This document shows, piece after piece, positions 51,167-59,256 of a stretch of 64,000 nucleotides of DNA. How positions within the stretch are numbered: the first letter of the stretch is position 1; the number at the start of each line of letters is the position of its first letter. Made by a program: the position numbers and the translations under genes. The notes under the pieces were generated by a model, which worked only from the letters and a program-made list of their open reading frames with translations, did not search any database and was not told the DNA's origin. Source of the stretch: Streptacidiphilus jiangxiensis (GTDB lineage Bacteria; Actinomycetota; Actinomycetes; Streptomycetales; Streptomycetaceae); contig NZ_FOAZ01000020.1 in NCBI RefSeq assembly GCF_900109465.1, positions 124,001 through 188,000 of the forward strand. Reading direction: 5' to 3'.

Positions 51167-52137
51167 CGAGGGTCTCCCGGGGTGCGCACGACGAGGACGA
51201 GGAGGCTGCGGAAGTAGCGGACCCGGTCGCCCACCAGCAGCGAGCGCCGGAGACGGTCGTCGGGCTTGAAGCGGTCGGCGAGGTCGGCGGGGACGTCCAG
51301 ACGTCGGTGCCGTGAGCCGGCCAGCACTCGGGCGCCCGGCGCGGCGGTGCGGGCGACCTCGGTGAGCAGCGCGTGCCAGCCGGGCCGGGTGACCCAGTCG
51401 GCGATGTTCGACAGGGCGAACCGGTCGACGCCGGCGTCGGGTTGGTCGCGGAGGTGATGGCGCAGGTCGGTGTGGACCAGCTGGATGCGGTGCGCGTGGG
51501 CGGACAGGGCCGGGTAGAGCTCCTCCGGCGGACAGGGCAGCAGCTCAGCCCTCTCGCCCGCGGCGTGACGACGCGTCAGCAGGGCCGAGCGGTCCGGGGA
51601 CCGCCAGGCGAGGGGCCGCCACAGCGGAGCCCCGGCGGTGGCGAGGCGCGGGACGGCCCCCTGCCAGACCAGCCCAGCGGTGATCATTCGGGCGTTCCGG
51701 TCCCAGAAGACGCGAGTGCCGACCGGGAGCGCGGGCCGTACCTCGTGGTAGGCGGCCAGGGCCGCATCGGGGTCCGGGGCGAGGCCGAGCAGGTCGCGGA
51801 ACCCCGGGTACGGCAGCTGCATGGCGGCGGTGCGCTTGAGTTCGGTCAGGTGGAGCTGGGCGGCGGACAGGTCGACGGCGGTGACCCGCCCGGGGGCGCG
51901 GCCCAGCAGCGCGAGCGGGATGTCGCCCCCGGAGGCGAGCGTGACCACGTGCTGGCCGGGGGCGACCGCGAGCGCGGTGTCGACGGTGCGCGGGTCCTCC
52001 AGCGTCGCCGAGAAGGCCACCGGGCTGACCAGCGCGTTGAGGCGTCGGTACAGGCGTCGCGAGGCCCGGAGCCGGTCGGGTCCGTGGTACCGCAGAGGCT
52101 GCGGGACGGTGGGCTCCGGTGTGGTGTCGGGTCTCAT
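51163..52137 (-). CDS. DUF3419 / BtaA-like aminocarboxypropyl transferase
   Basis: This 324-residue protein starts at ATG 52137 and resembles the DUF3419 family, whose best-known member BtaA transfers the 3-amino-3-carboxypropyl group of SAM to diacylglycerol in betaine-lipid synthesis. The SAM-binding strand reads VVTLASGGDIPLALLGRAPG and is followed by VTAVDLSAAQLHLTELKR. A family-like FWDRNARMITAGL segment and the late VDRFALSNIADWVT motif are present. It is shorter than BtaA but complete for the family. In this operon it suggests addition of a homoserine-like head group to a lipid or prenylated glycerol. Confidence 0.8.
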   Translation of the reverse strand: MRPDTTPEPTVPQPLRYHGPDRLRASRRLYRRLNALVSPVAFSATLEDPRTVDTALAVAPGQHVVTLASGGDIPLALLGRAPGRVTAVDLSAAQLHLTELKRTAAMQLPYPGFRDLLGLAPDPDAALAAYHEVRPALPVGTRVFWDRNARMITAGLVWQGAVPRLATAGAPLWRPLAWRSPDRSALLTRRHAAGERAELLPCPPEELYPALSAHAHRIQLVHTDLRHHLRDQPDAGVDRFALSNIADWVTRPGWHALLTEVARTAAPGARVLAGSRHRRLDVPADLADRFKPDDRLRRSLLVGDRVRYFRSLLVLVVRTPGDPR

Positions 52138-53030
52138 CGTCGTCCCTCGGGTCGGGCCGCGCCCCGGGCGGAGGCAGCGCTGGGGGCAGCGGCACGGGTG
52201 GCGTTCGCGGCGAGGGCGGCGAGCAGGCGCGGCCCCCGGTAGAGCGCGCGGTGGCCGCAGCGTTCGACGAGGCAGCCGTCCGGGTCGCCGAGCCCGAAGA
52301 AGTCGACGTAGGCGGGGCCGCCACCCTCGCGGCGGACCAGCACGTTCGGCAGGTACAGGCCGCGCCGGTCGGCGCGCGGGACCAGATCCAGACCGATGCC
52401 GTCGCGGTCGGCCATGAGCTGGGCCAGGCACAGCAGCACGGCGACCGCGGCGGCGGTGGCCGGATCGGGTTCCGCCGGAGCGAGCCGGACGGCCCGCGGG
52501 CCGGCGTCCTGCTGGAGCAGCGCGGGCACGTCGGCGACGCCCAGGTCCGGGAAGGACGCCACGGTCGGCCGGGACGGCTCCGGGACCAGCCCGAGTACCG
52601 GCCCATCGCCGAACGCGGCGGACACCACCATCCGCCGAAGACCGCCGGGCAGGCCGGGAACGGTGTGGCGCACGGCGGCTTCCGCCGTCTCCCGGGTGAC
52701 CGTGCCGAGAACCGCGACGGCGCGGTCGTGCCCACGACGCAGCCGGTCCGCGCGCGCCCGGTCCGGCCGGAACGGGTTGTCCGGCCATGGCGCCCGGCGC
52801 AGCGGCGCGGCCCAGCGCGGCTCGCGGAGCCCGCCTCCCGGAGCCGACCCCGACCGGGTCCGCAGGGCGCGCCGAAGGTCGTCCACCGCGAGGAACTTGA
52901 CGACCAGTCCGCACGCGAGACGCCCGAGGTAGGCGGTGGTGCCAGGCTGCCGCAGGGGCAGCGCGACCGTCACGGCCTGCGGGCCGGACGCCTCGATCAC
53001 GGCGCGCACTCGCAGCGGGTCCGGCGTCAT
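52134..53030 (-). CDS. Unknown operon protein (298 aa)
   Basis: This 298-residue soluble protein starts at ATG 53030. I do not recognise its family. Visible features are an opening VIEASGPQAVTVALPLRQPG, a central RLRRGHDRAVAVLGTVTRETAEAAVRH, and a C-terminal half with GPAYVDFFGLGDPDGCLVERCGHRALYRGP, containing two cysteines. It is fused into the operon by 4-nt overlaps on both sides, so it should be required for the pathway. It might be an acyl- or prenyl-handling partner of the acyltransferase encoded just upstream. Confidence 0.75.
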   Translation of the reverse strand: MTPDPLRVRAVIEASGPQAVTVALPLRQPGTTAYLGRLACGLVVKFLAVDDLRRALRTRSGSAPGGGLREPRWAAPLRRAPWPDNPFRPDRARADRLRRGHDRAVAVLGTVTRETAEAAVRHTVPGLPGGLRRMVVSAAFGDGPVLGLVPEPSRPTVASFPDLGVADVPALLQQDAGPRAVRLAPAEPDPATAAAVAVLLCLAQLMADRDGIGLDLVPRADRRGLYLPNVLVRREGGGPAYVDFFGLGDPDGCLVERCGHRALYRGPRLLAALAANATRAAAPSAASARGAARPEGRR

Positions 53031-54049
53031 CGTGTGCCCTCGGGACGCAGTTCCGCCGGGGCCGCGCGCCAGCCGGGGATCGCGCGCGCGGCGTTGTCCC
53101 GTGCCTCGGCCCAGATCCGGTGCAGCCGCGCGGTCAGCTCGACGGCCGTCGCCGCGCCGGTCGGCCCAGCTGGCGTCAACGCGTCCAGCGGGACGGGGGC
53201 GTCGGCGTAGACGTACGGGCCGGGGTCGGCGTAGGCCAGGCGCAGCCGGGCGGCGGCCCGAAGCGCGGAGCGCGGTCCGGGCAGCCGGGAGGCGAGCAGA
53301 TGGGCGTCCCGCACGCCGTAGACCATCGGCACCAGGTGCACCGGGCGTCCGCCGGGCTCGGCCGCCCTGGCCCGCAGCAGCAGTCGGACCAGGTGTCCGG
53401 CGCCCGGGCGCCAGGGCGCGTCCTGCTGCAGCGAGCCGCTCGGGAACAGGTGGACGCCGCCGCCCTCGCCCGCGATCAGCCGTGCCGCACAGGCGAGTTG
53501 GGCGGCGTTGGCGCGGCGGGCGGCGAAGTCGTCGCGGACCGGCCAGACCGCCTGCTCCACCGCCGCCAGCGTGCGGTCCCGCACGCCGCGCGGCGCCGGC
53601 CCCCCGCCTCCGGTGCGGGCCAGCGGCAGCACCATCCGGGCCAGGTGCGGGCCCACCGAGGCGACGAAGTCGCCGGCCAGGAAGTACACGTCCTCGCGCA
53701 CCAGGAGCGCGTTGAACAGGGCGGGCTCCAGCCCGCAGGCGTGGTTGCCGAAGGCGAGGAAGGGCTCCTCGGCCAGCACCTGCCAGGTGCGCGGGTGCAT
53801 CTCGTAGCGTGGTCGGACACCCCACTCTTCCAGCATCCGCCGCGAGCCCGCGCCGATGCCGTGGGCGCCGACGTCCGCGTCGTAGCGCAGCAGCGCCGTG
53901 CACAGCGCCCGCACCGGCACGAGGTTCTCCAGCGCCGCCGCGCCCGCCCTGGCCAACGGCCCTCGTTGCGTCGCTCGCTGGTAGGCGTTCGCGGCCTCGC
54001 GCAGCCCGCCCCGCCGGAACACGTCGATCAGCGCGTCGGTGGTCTTCAT
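53027..54049 (-). CDS. PlsC-like lysophospholipid acyltransferase
   Basis: This 340-residue acyltransferase starts at ATG 54049. A NH-x4-E variant of the PlsC catalytic block is at residues 102-108 (AFGNHACGLEPALF), with Glu where Asp is usual. A later GGGVHLFPSGSLQQD matches the FPEGTR-type block III. No strong membrane helix is seen. Enzymes of this group put a fatty acyl chain on a glycerol or glycolipid acceptor. In this operon it points to a lipid rather than a simple terpene as product. The Asp-to-Glu change in the motif is worth checking. Confidence 0.82.
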   Translation of the reverse strand: MKTTDALIDVFRRGGLREAANAYQRATQRGPLARAGAAALENLVPVRALCTALLRYDADVGAHGIGAGSRRMLEEWGVRPRYEMHPRTWQVLAEEPFLAFGNHACGLEPALFNALLVREDVYFLAGDFVASVGPHLARMVLPLARTGGGGPAPRGVRDRTLAAVEQAVWPVRDDFAARRANAAQLACAARLIAGEGGGVHLFPSGSLQQDAPWRPGAGHLVRLLLRARAAEPGGRPVHLVPMVYGVRDAHLLASRLPGPRSALRAAARLRLAYADPGPYVYADAPVPLDALTPAGPTGAATAVELTARLHRIWAEARDNAARAIPGWRAAPAELRPEGTR

Positions 54050-55152
54050 GCGCCTCTCCGGTCGGCGGGTGCGACGGCGCTGCGTCCCCGTAGCAGCAAC
54101 GCGGCCCACGCGTTGCCGGGCGTCCTGCCCGCGCTCCCGGGGGCGCCGGCCGCGTGGGACGGTGCGTCAGATCGGGCGGCGGCCCGCAACCGCGAAGCGG
54201 CCCGCCCCACCGTGCTCAGCAGCAGGAACACGTGGGCCTCGTCCACCACGCGGCGGGCGGCACGGGGTCCGTGCACCCCGGCCAGCCGGGCCTGGGCTGC
54301 CGCCAGGCGCTCGACGAGTCCGGCCGGGTCGCAGGCGCCGACGCCCGGCAGGGTGGCGATACCCAGCGCGGCGTCGGCGTCCCGGTCGTGGTGGTCGTCG
54401 CACAGTTGCAGGGCGGCGCCCAGTTCGGCGACGGCGGCTCGTTCCTGAGCCCCCATCCGCGGCCGGGCGAGGGAGAACAGGACGGTGAGTGTCGCCGCGC
54501 CCTTGCCCCAGGTGACCTCCTCCAGTTCGGCCCGGGTCACCAGCGGCGAGGTCTGGCGGGCGGAGCGGCACTGGTAGTAGTGCACGGCGGTCAGGGCCGC
54601 GTAGAGCGGGTCGTCGGGACGGCGCCCCAAGCGCCGCTCCAGGGTGTGGAACAGGTCACCGGCCAGGGCCTCCAGCGGGCCGGCCGGGGTCCACGGCCGA
54701 TGGGCGAAGAGGAGGCCCGCACGCTCGGCGAAGCCAGTGCCCGCAGAATCGTCCAGGAGATCGTCGTACAGGCGCGCGAACGCGCAGCCGAGGGCGGTCA
54801 CCTCGGCCGCGTGCCGGGTGAACGGCACGCCTGACGCCCGGCAGTAGGCGGCCACCAGGTGGCCGCCCTTGGCGCTCCACGCCCTCAGCGTGGCGTGCAG
54901 CCCGGCGTGGACGGTGTCCGTGTCCGGCTGCCGCGCCAGGACCGGGGCCACCGCCCGGTCGAACGCCCGGCCGCAGGCACCCGCGTCGCGTGCCGCCGCG
55001 AGCAGTACTGCGGGCGCCGCCCGCAACCCCCGCAGGGTGCTGCGGACTTGTGGGGGCCCGCCGCGACCGGCGGGCCCGCGCCCGGGAAGGGCGGCCCGGC
55101 ACGATCGGTGTGGCGGACGTATGGGAGAAACAGCGGACGGCTGCTGGGGCAC
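54046..55152 (-). CDS. Class I isoprenoid-fold protein C
   Basis: This protein of about 368 residues is the first gene of the operon. GTG 55152 has an AAGAGG ribosome site; GTG 55158 and a longer frame to 55206 are alternatives. The first about 45 residues are Pro/Arg-rich and weakly conserved in character. The fold motifs are FARLYDDLLDDSAG at about residue 120 and ALQLCDDHHDRDAD at about 250, two good DDxxD-like sites. It resembles protein B at 47882-48904. It is probably a prenyl diphosphate-using synthase or cyclase. Confidence 0.75.
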   Translation of the reverse strand: MPQQPSAVSPIRPPHRSCRAALPGRGPAGRGGPPQVRSTLRGLRAAPAVLLAAARDAGACGRAFDRAVAPVLARQPDTDTVHAGLHATLRAWSAKGGHLVAAYCRASGVPFTRHAAEVTALGCAFARLYDDLLDDSAGTGFAERAGLLFAHRPWTPAGPLEALAGDLFHTLERRLGRRPDDPLYAALTAVHYYQCRSARQTSPLVTRAELEEVTWGKGAATLTVLFSLARPRMGAQERAAVAELGAALQLCDDHHDRDADAALGIATLPGVGACDPAGLVERLAAAQARLAGVHGPRAARRVVDEAHVFLLLSTVGRAASRLRAAARSDAPSHAAGAPGSAGRTPGNAWAALLLRGRSAVAPADRRGA

Positions 55153-55290
55153 GGGCACGCACCTCTTCCGTGATGTCGACCGGCCCGGTCCGGCACCGTG
55201 TGCCACGGAGGCGACGCGCGGTGCGGTGACCGGGACCCGCCCATCACAGCGCGCCGCCGGGCTCGGACGGGAACACGGTCACGTCCGACT

Positions 55291-55343
55291 CGGACGCTCT
55301 CGGACGCTCTCGGACGTCCGGCGTCCGGCGTCCGGCGTCCGGC
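55291..55343 (-). repeat. Tandem repeats upstream of terpenoid operon
   Basis: CGGACGCTCT occurs twice (55291-55310) and runs into four exact copies of the heptamer GTCCGGC (55316-55343). CGGACG and CGTCCG are complementary, so several alternative hairpins can form. The array lies about 140-200 nt upstream of the first operon gene, between it and the CHAT gene stop at 55399, and could act as an operator or a phase-variable spacer. Confidence 0.6.
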
Positions 55344-55398
55344 GGGACGGTGCCCCGGTGTTCGGCGGCGCTGCGTTCGGCGGCCCGGCCGCGACGGC

Positions 55399-58300
55399 TC
55401 ACACGCCGAAGTGCAGATACGCCGCCCACAGCCGGGGGTTGGTCGGGTAGCGGTCACGCAGCGCCCGGACGCCGTGGTGGACCGCCTCGGCCGGGGTCCG
55501 GCCGGGCTCGGTCAGCAGCGGGTAGAGGGCGGAGGCGACCTCGTGCGACCAGTCGTCCCCGACCGGCCACAACGTGCCGATGACATGCCGGAAGCCGGCC
55601 AGTTGCAGGGCGGCGGCGATGTGCAGCGACTCGTCGGGCAACCGCGCGCCGCCGTAGGCACTGCGGCACGAGGACAGGTAGGCGAGGTGAGCCCCGGTCA
55701 GCCGGCCCTGCACCAGGTCCCGTACCGAGAGCGGTCCGTCGGGCAGCAGCAGGGCGCTCGCGGACGGGTCGGCCGGATCGGTCAGGCAGTGGCAGGCGAA
55801 ATGCGCCCAACTCGCCGCGACCAGTGCCTCGGACACCGCCGCCCGCGTCGCGGCGGCGTCGAGGAGGGGTGCGCGCACGGGCCGGCCGGCCGCACGCAGG
55901 TGGGCGTGCACGGCCTCGGCCTCCGGGGCAGCATGGGGGAGCGAGCGCTCACCGGGCACCTCGGTGACCCCGACCGCGAGCGCCGGTCCGGCGGCGGCGC
56001 CGAGGGAACCGGCCTGCTCCGGCGTGCGATCGTCGGCGGCGTGCGCCAGGACCCGCAGCGTCGGGGCGTACGAGGAGACCACGCGGTCCAGCACACTCGC
56101 CCCGACTTCGTCCGGGCCGTCCGCTCCGGCCGCGTGCAGCGGCAGCAGCGCGAGCGGGCCGGTCGGCACCCAGGTGACCCGTGGCCAGGCCGCTCCGGGC
56201 GGGGGCGGGCCGATGGCCCCGAGCGCGTCCAGGACCGGTTCGGCGACTCTCGTCCACAGGCCGGCGAGGACCGCGCGCAGCTTGCGCGACGTGTCCCAGT
56301 CGTCCGCGTCCACGGCGTCCAGCATGGTGTTCGCCCACGCCACGGCGTCGGCATGGGTGAGCTCGGGCAGGGGCACAGGCGTCACCGCGCCGTCGTCGGC
56401 CACCAGCAGGGCGGCGCAGCCGTGCCGGGAGGCGTTGACCACCGCCACGACGCCGCCCTTCGGCGCGGTGGGCCGCGCAGGCGTCCCTGCGGCCTCGGGA
56501 CCTGCCAGATCCTGCCAGGCGCGGGCGGCGGCGCGCCGCGGCGCCCAGGGGTCGGCCGTGCTGAGCGGGTGCAGCGGTCCCCCGAAGGGGTCCGCCAGCG
56601 GCGCGACATCGGTGCTCAGCACACGGCGGAAGTCCTCCAGGCGGTCCGTGGCCGTGCCGCTCTGCGGCCGGTAGTCCAGGCCCTGACCGAGCAGCACCCC
56701 GCGGGAGCGTTCGAGCAGGTCGACGGCGCGGGCCGGGTCCCCGAGCCGCAGGGCCACCGCCGCGGCGTCGGCTCCGAGCCCGGTGAGCCGGCGCAGCTGG
56801 GCCTGCGCGCTCACCCGGGCCAGGGCCCGGTGGGCGACCTGCGACAGCAGCGCGATCGCCCGTTCGTAGGCGGCCTGGGCCGCCGTCAGGTCTCCCCGCC
56901 GGACCTCGCACTGCGCCTGGGCCTGCGCGGCAGCGGCCCGCCACAGCGGGGTGGCGGTGTCGCTGTCGGCACACTCGGCGTAAGCGCGGACCGCCTCCTC
57001 GGCCGCGTCTTCGGCGCCGCCGTCCGGCTCGGCCTCCGCGGCCCGGTCCAGCGCGCGGGCGAGGTTCAGCAGATAGCCGGCCCGCGCGGGATCTCTGGGC
57101 AGCGCGGCGTCGACGGCCAACCGGCCCAGCGCCAGCGCCTCCGTCAGATCCTCGGGGGCACCAGCGAGTCGGTGGCGCGCGAGCAGCGGGCCCACCAGGT
57201 TGGACCGGAACCCGGCCAGCTGCGGGGAGGCGTCCCCGGCCGCGTCCAGGCAGGCCCGGCCGCAGGTGATGGCCGCGTTCAGGTCGTTGGGCGCGTCGGT
57301 GAGTTCGTGACGGCGGAACAGTGCCAGGCCGAGGTCGGCGAGGTGACCGGCGTAGGCGGGGCCGTCCGATCCGGCGGCATTGGCCGCCTCGCCGTGGGCG
57401 GCGATGGCCCGGTCGATGTCGCGCGGGTCGCCGACCGCCTCGAAGCGGCGGATCAGCAGTGCTCCCAGGTTGGCCAGGGCCAGTTCCCGGCGGGCGGCCG
57501 CACGCGAGGGGGCGGCGATCGAGGCGCGGACCAGCCCAATGGCCTCGTCGAGGTCGCCGACCTCGCGGTCGACCTCGAACCTGACCCGCAGGGCGTTGGC
57601 GAGGTTGTGCAACCGCGACGGGCGGGCGGTGGCCGTCTCGGGGGTGAGCGCGGCGGACCTCCGGGCCAGGGCCACGGCCTCGTCGAGCTGCCGCCGGTCG
57701 CCGGCGCGGTCGAAGGTGCGCAGCAGGGCCAGGCTGACCAGGGACGCGGTGCGTGCCTCCGGCGCGCCGCCGCGCGCAGACGCGGCCAACGCGGCCCGGC
57801 CGAGCGTCAGCGCCAGCTCCAGGTCGGCGGCCCGGCCGGTCGCGTCGTAGCGGGTGCGCAGCAGCGAGCAGAGCCGCCCCAGGTGCCGCGTCCGGCGCGG
57901 GCCGGCCCCGGCCAGCCGCACCGCCCGGCGCGCCGCGAGGACGCCACGGGCCAGGTCCCGATGCGAGCCGCCGTGGACGTAGCGCCGCCGCATCGCCTCC
58001 GCCAAGCCGGACTGCACCTCGGCCCGCAGCGCGTCGTCGGGCGCCGCGGCCTGCGCCGCAGCGAGGTGGTGCAGGGCCTCGTCCAGCACGTCCTGGCTGC
58101 CGCTGGTCTCGTACTCGTGCAGCAGGACCACGGCCAGGTTGTACCGGGCTGTGGCGGTCCCCCGGCCCGTCCCGGGTGCCGTCGCGACGGCGCGGCGTGC
58201 CCAGGACTGCGCCGCTGCCAGATCGGGTGCGGACGAACGCCTGCGGTACCGCTCGCGCAGGCACGCGGCCAGGTTCGCGGCCACCGGGAAGAGCACCGGG

Positions 58301-59223
58301 CCGTCGTCGAAGAGCGCGGCCACCTCCTCCGCGCGGCGCACGGCCTCGTCGAGCAGCGCGTCGTTCCTGTCGGTTCGGTGCAGGGTGAGCAGAACGGCCG
58401 CCAGTTCGGCGACCACCTGCGCCAGTTCGAGGCGTCGGCCCGGTTGCCGGGCGAGCGCACCGGCTGCGTCCCGCAGGAGGTCGGCGGCCTCCGCCAGGTC
58501 CTCCTCCGGAGGCGGCCCAGCCGCCTCGGCCGCACGGGCGCGCAGCGCGGCCGCCACGCGGGCGGCGGCCAGCGGCCGGTCCTGATGGTCGTCCGCGAGG
58601 GCGGCCAGCGCCGCACGGGCCCAGGCGATCACGGCGTCGTGGTCCGTCGTCCCGGCACGGCGCTGCATGGACGCCAGGGTCGACTCGATCGTGGCACGGT
58701 GGGGGCTGTCGGGCGGCGCCTCGGCCAGCGCCGCACGGCAGGCTGCGACCGCGGCCGCGGGGTCGCGCCGACCGATGACCACGGCGAGGTCGAGCCACAC
58801 CGCGCAGCGGTCGGGGTCGTCCGGCGGCAGCGCCATCAGCGCCTCCTCCAACCAGTCCCTCGCCTCGTCCCGCAACGCTTCCTCCTCGCCCGGCGCGCTG
58901 TGGCCGCGGTCGGCCGATGCGAGCAGCGCCAGCGCCAGGTTGGTGCAGGCTGTGGCATGAACGGGCCCTGCCGCCGGGCGCGCGGTGCAGGCCGCCCTGC
59001 CCGCCACGATGCTCAGCGCTGCCAACTCGGGCGTCTCGTCCCGGTGCGGCGACTCGAGGGATAGCCGGGCGAGCTCGGCTAGCAGCCTTTTGCGGCGTTC
59101 CCAGGCCTCCTCCTCAGCGGGTGCGGCGCGCGCGAGCAGCTCCAGGGCCTGTTCCATCACCTTCAGGTCCGAGGTGCCTGCCTGCCCGTCGCGGAGCTGG
59201 ACCAGATACTCGTAGGCCTCCAC
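55399..59223 (-). CDS. TPR-CHAT caspase-like protease
   Basis: This protein of about 1274 residues starts at GTG 59223; ATG 59157 is an alternative. Upstream reading frame is only CRISPR-repeat translation. About 900 residues of TPR-like helical repeats (many D-A-LEEA-type units such as LDEAVALARRSAAL) are followed by a C-terminal CHAT domain. The probable catalytic His is in WAHFACHCLTD (about residue 1145) and Cys in AYLSSCRSAYGG (about 1186), and the domain ends GTLWPVGDDWSHEVASALYP. The residue after the His is Cys where most CHAT proteases have Gly. CHAT proteases, related to separase and gasdermin-activating enzymes, act in bacterial conflict and cell death. Confidence 0.9.
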   Translation of the reverse strand: MEAYEYLVQLRDGQAGTSDLKVMEQALELLARAAPAEEEAWERRKRLLAELARLSLESPHRDETPELAALSIVAGRAACTARPAAGPVHATACTNLALALLASADRGHSAPGEEEALRDEARDWLEEALMALPPDDPDRCAVWLDLAVVIGRRDPAAAVAACRAALAEAPPDSPHRATIESTLASMQRRAGTTDHDAVIAWARAALAALADDHQDRPLAAARVAAALRARAAEAAGPPPEEDLAEAADLLRDAAGALARQPGRRLELAQVVAELAAVLLTLHRTDRNDALLDEAVRRAEEVAALFDDGPVLFPVAANLAACLRERYRRRSSAPDLAAAQSWARRAVATAPGTGRGTATARYNLAVVLLHEYETSGSQDVLDEALHHLAAAQAAAPDDALRAEVQSGLAEAMRRRYVHGGSHRDLARGVLAARRAVRLAGAGPRRTRHLGRLCSLLRTRYDATGRAADLELALTLGRAALAASARGGAPEARTASLVSLALLRTFDRAGDRRQLDEAVALARRSAALTPETATARPSRLHNLANALRVRFEVDREVGDLDEAIGLVRASIAAPSRAAARRELALANLGALLIRRFEAVGDPRDIDRAIAAHGEAANAAGSDGPAYAGHLADLGLALFRRHELTDAPNDLNAAITCGRACLDAAGDASPQLAGFRSNLVGPLLARHRLAGAPEDLTEALALGRLAVDAALPRDPARAGYLLNLARALDRAAEAEPDGGAEDAAEEAVRAYAECADSDTATPLWRAAAAQAQAQCEVRRGDLTAAQAAYERAIALLSQVAHRALARVSAQAQLRRLTGLGADAAAVALRLGDPARAVDLLERSRGVLLGQGLDYRPQSGTATDRLEDFRRVLSTDVAPLADPFGGPLHPLSTADPWAPRRAAARAWQDLAGPEAAGTPARPTAPKGGVVAVVNASRHGCAALLVADDGAVTPVPLPELTHADAVAWANTMLDAVDADDWDTSRKLRAVLAGLWTRVAEPVLDALGAIGPPPPGAAWPRVTWVPTGPLALLPLHAAGADGPDEVGASVLDRVVSSYAPTLRVLAHAADDRTPEQAGSLGAAAGPALAVGVTEVPGERSLPHAAPEAEAVHAHLRAAGRPVRAPLLDAAATRAAVSEALVAASWAHFACHCLTDPADPSASALLLPDGPLSVRDLVQGRLTGAHLAYLSSCRSAYGGARLPDESLHIAAALQLAGFRHVIGTLWPVGDDWSHEVASALYPLLTEPGRTPAEAVHHGVRALRDRYPTNPRLWAAYLHFGV

Positions 59224-59256
59224 ATGCCGCAGCCTAGCTAGACGGGCCACCGGACC

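Noticed and set aside
55198-59064. Long plus-strand open frame of 1288 codons
   Set aside because: It is the antisense shadow of the TPR-CHAT gene, Gly/Arg-rich with no recognisable domain.
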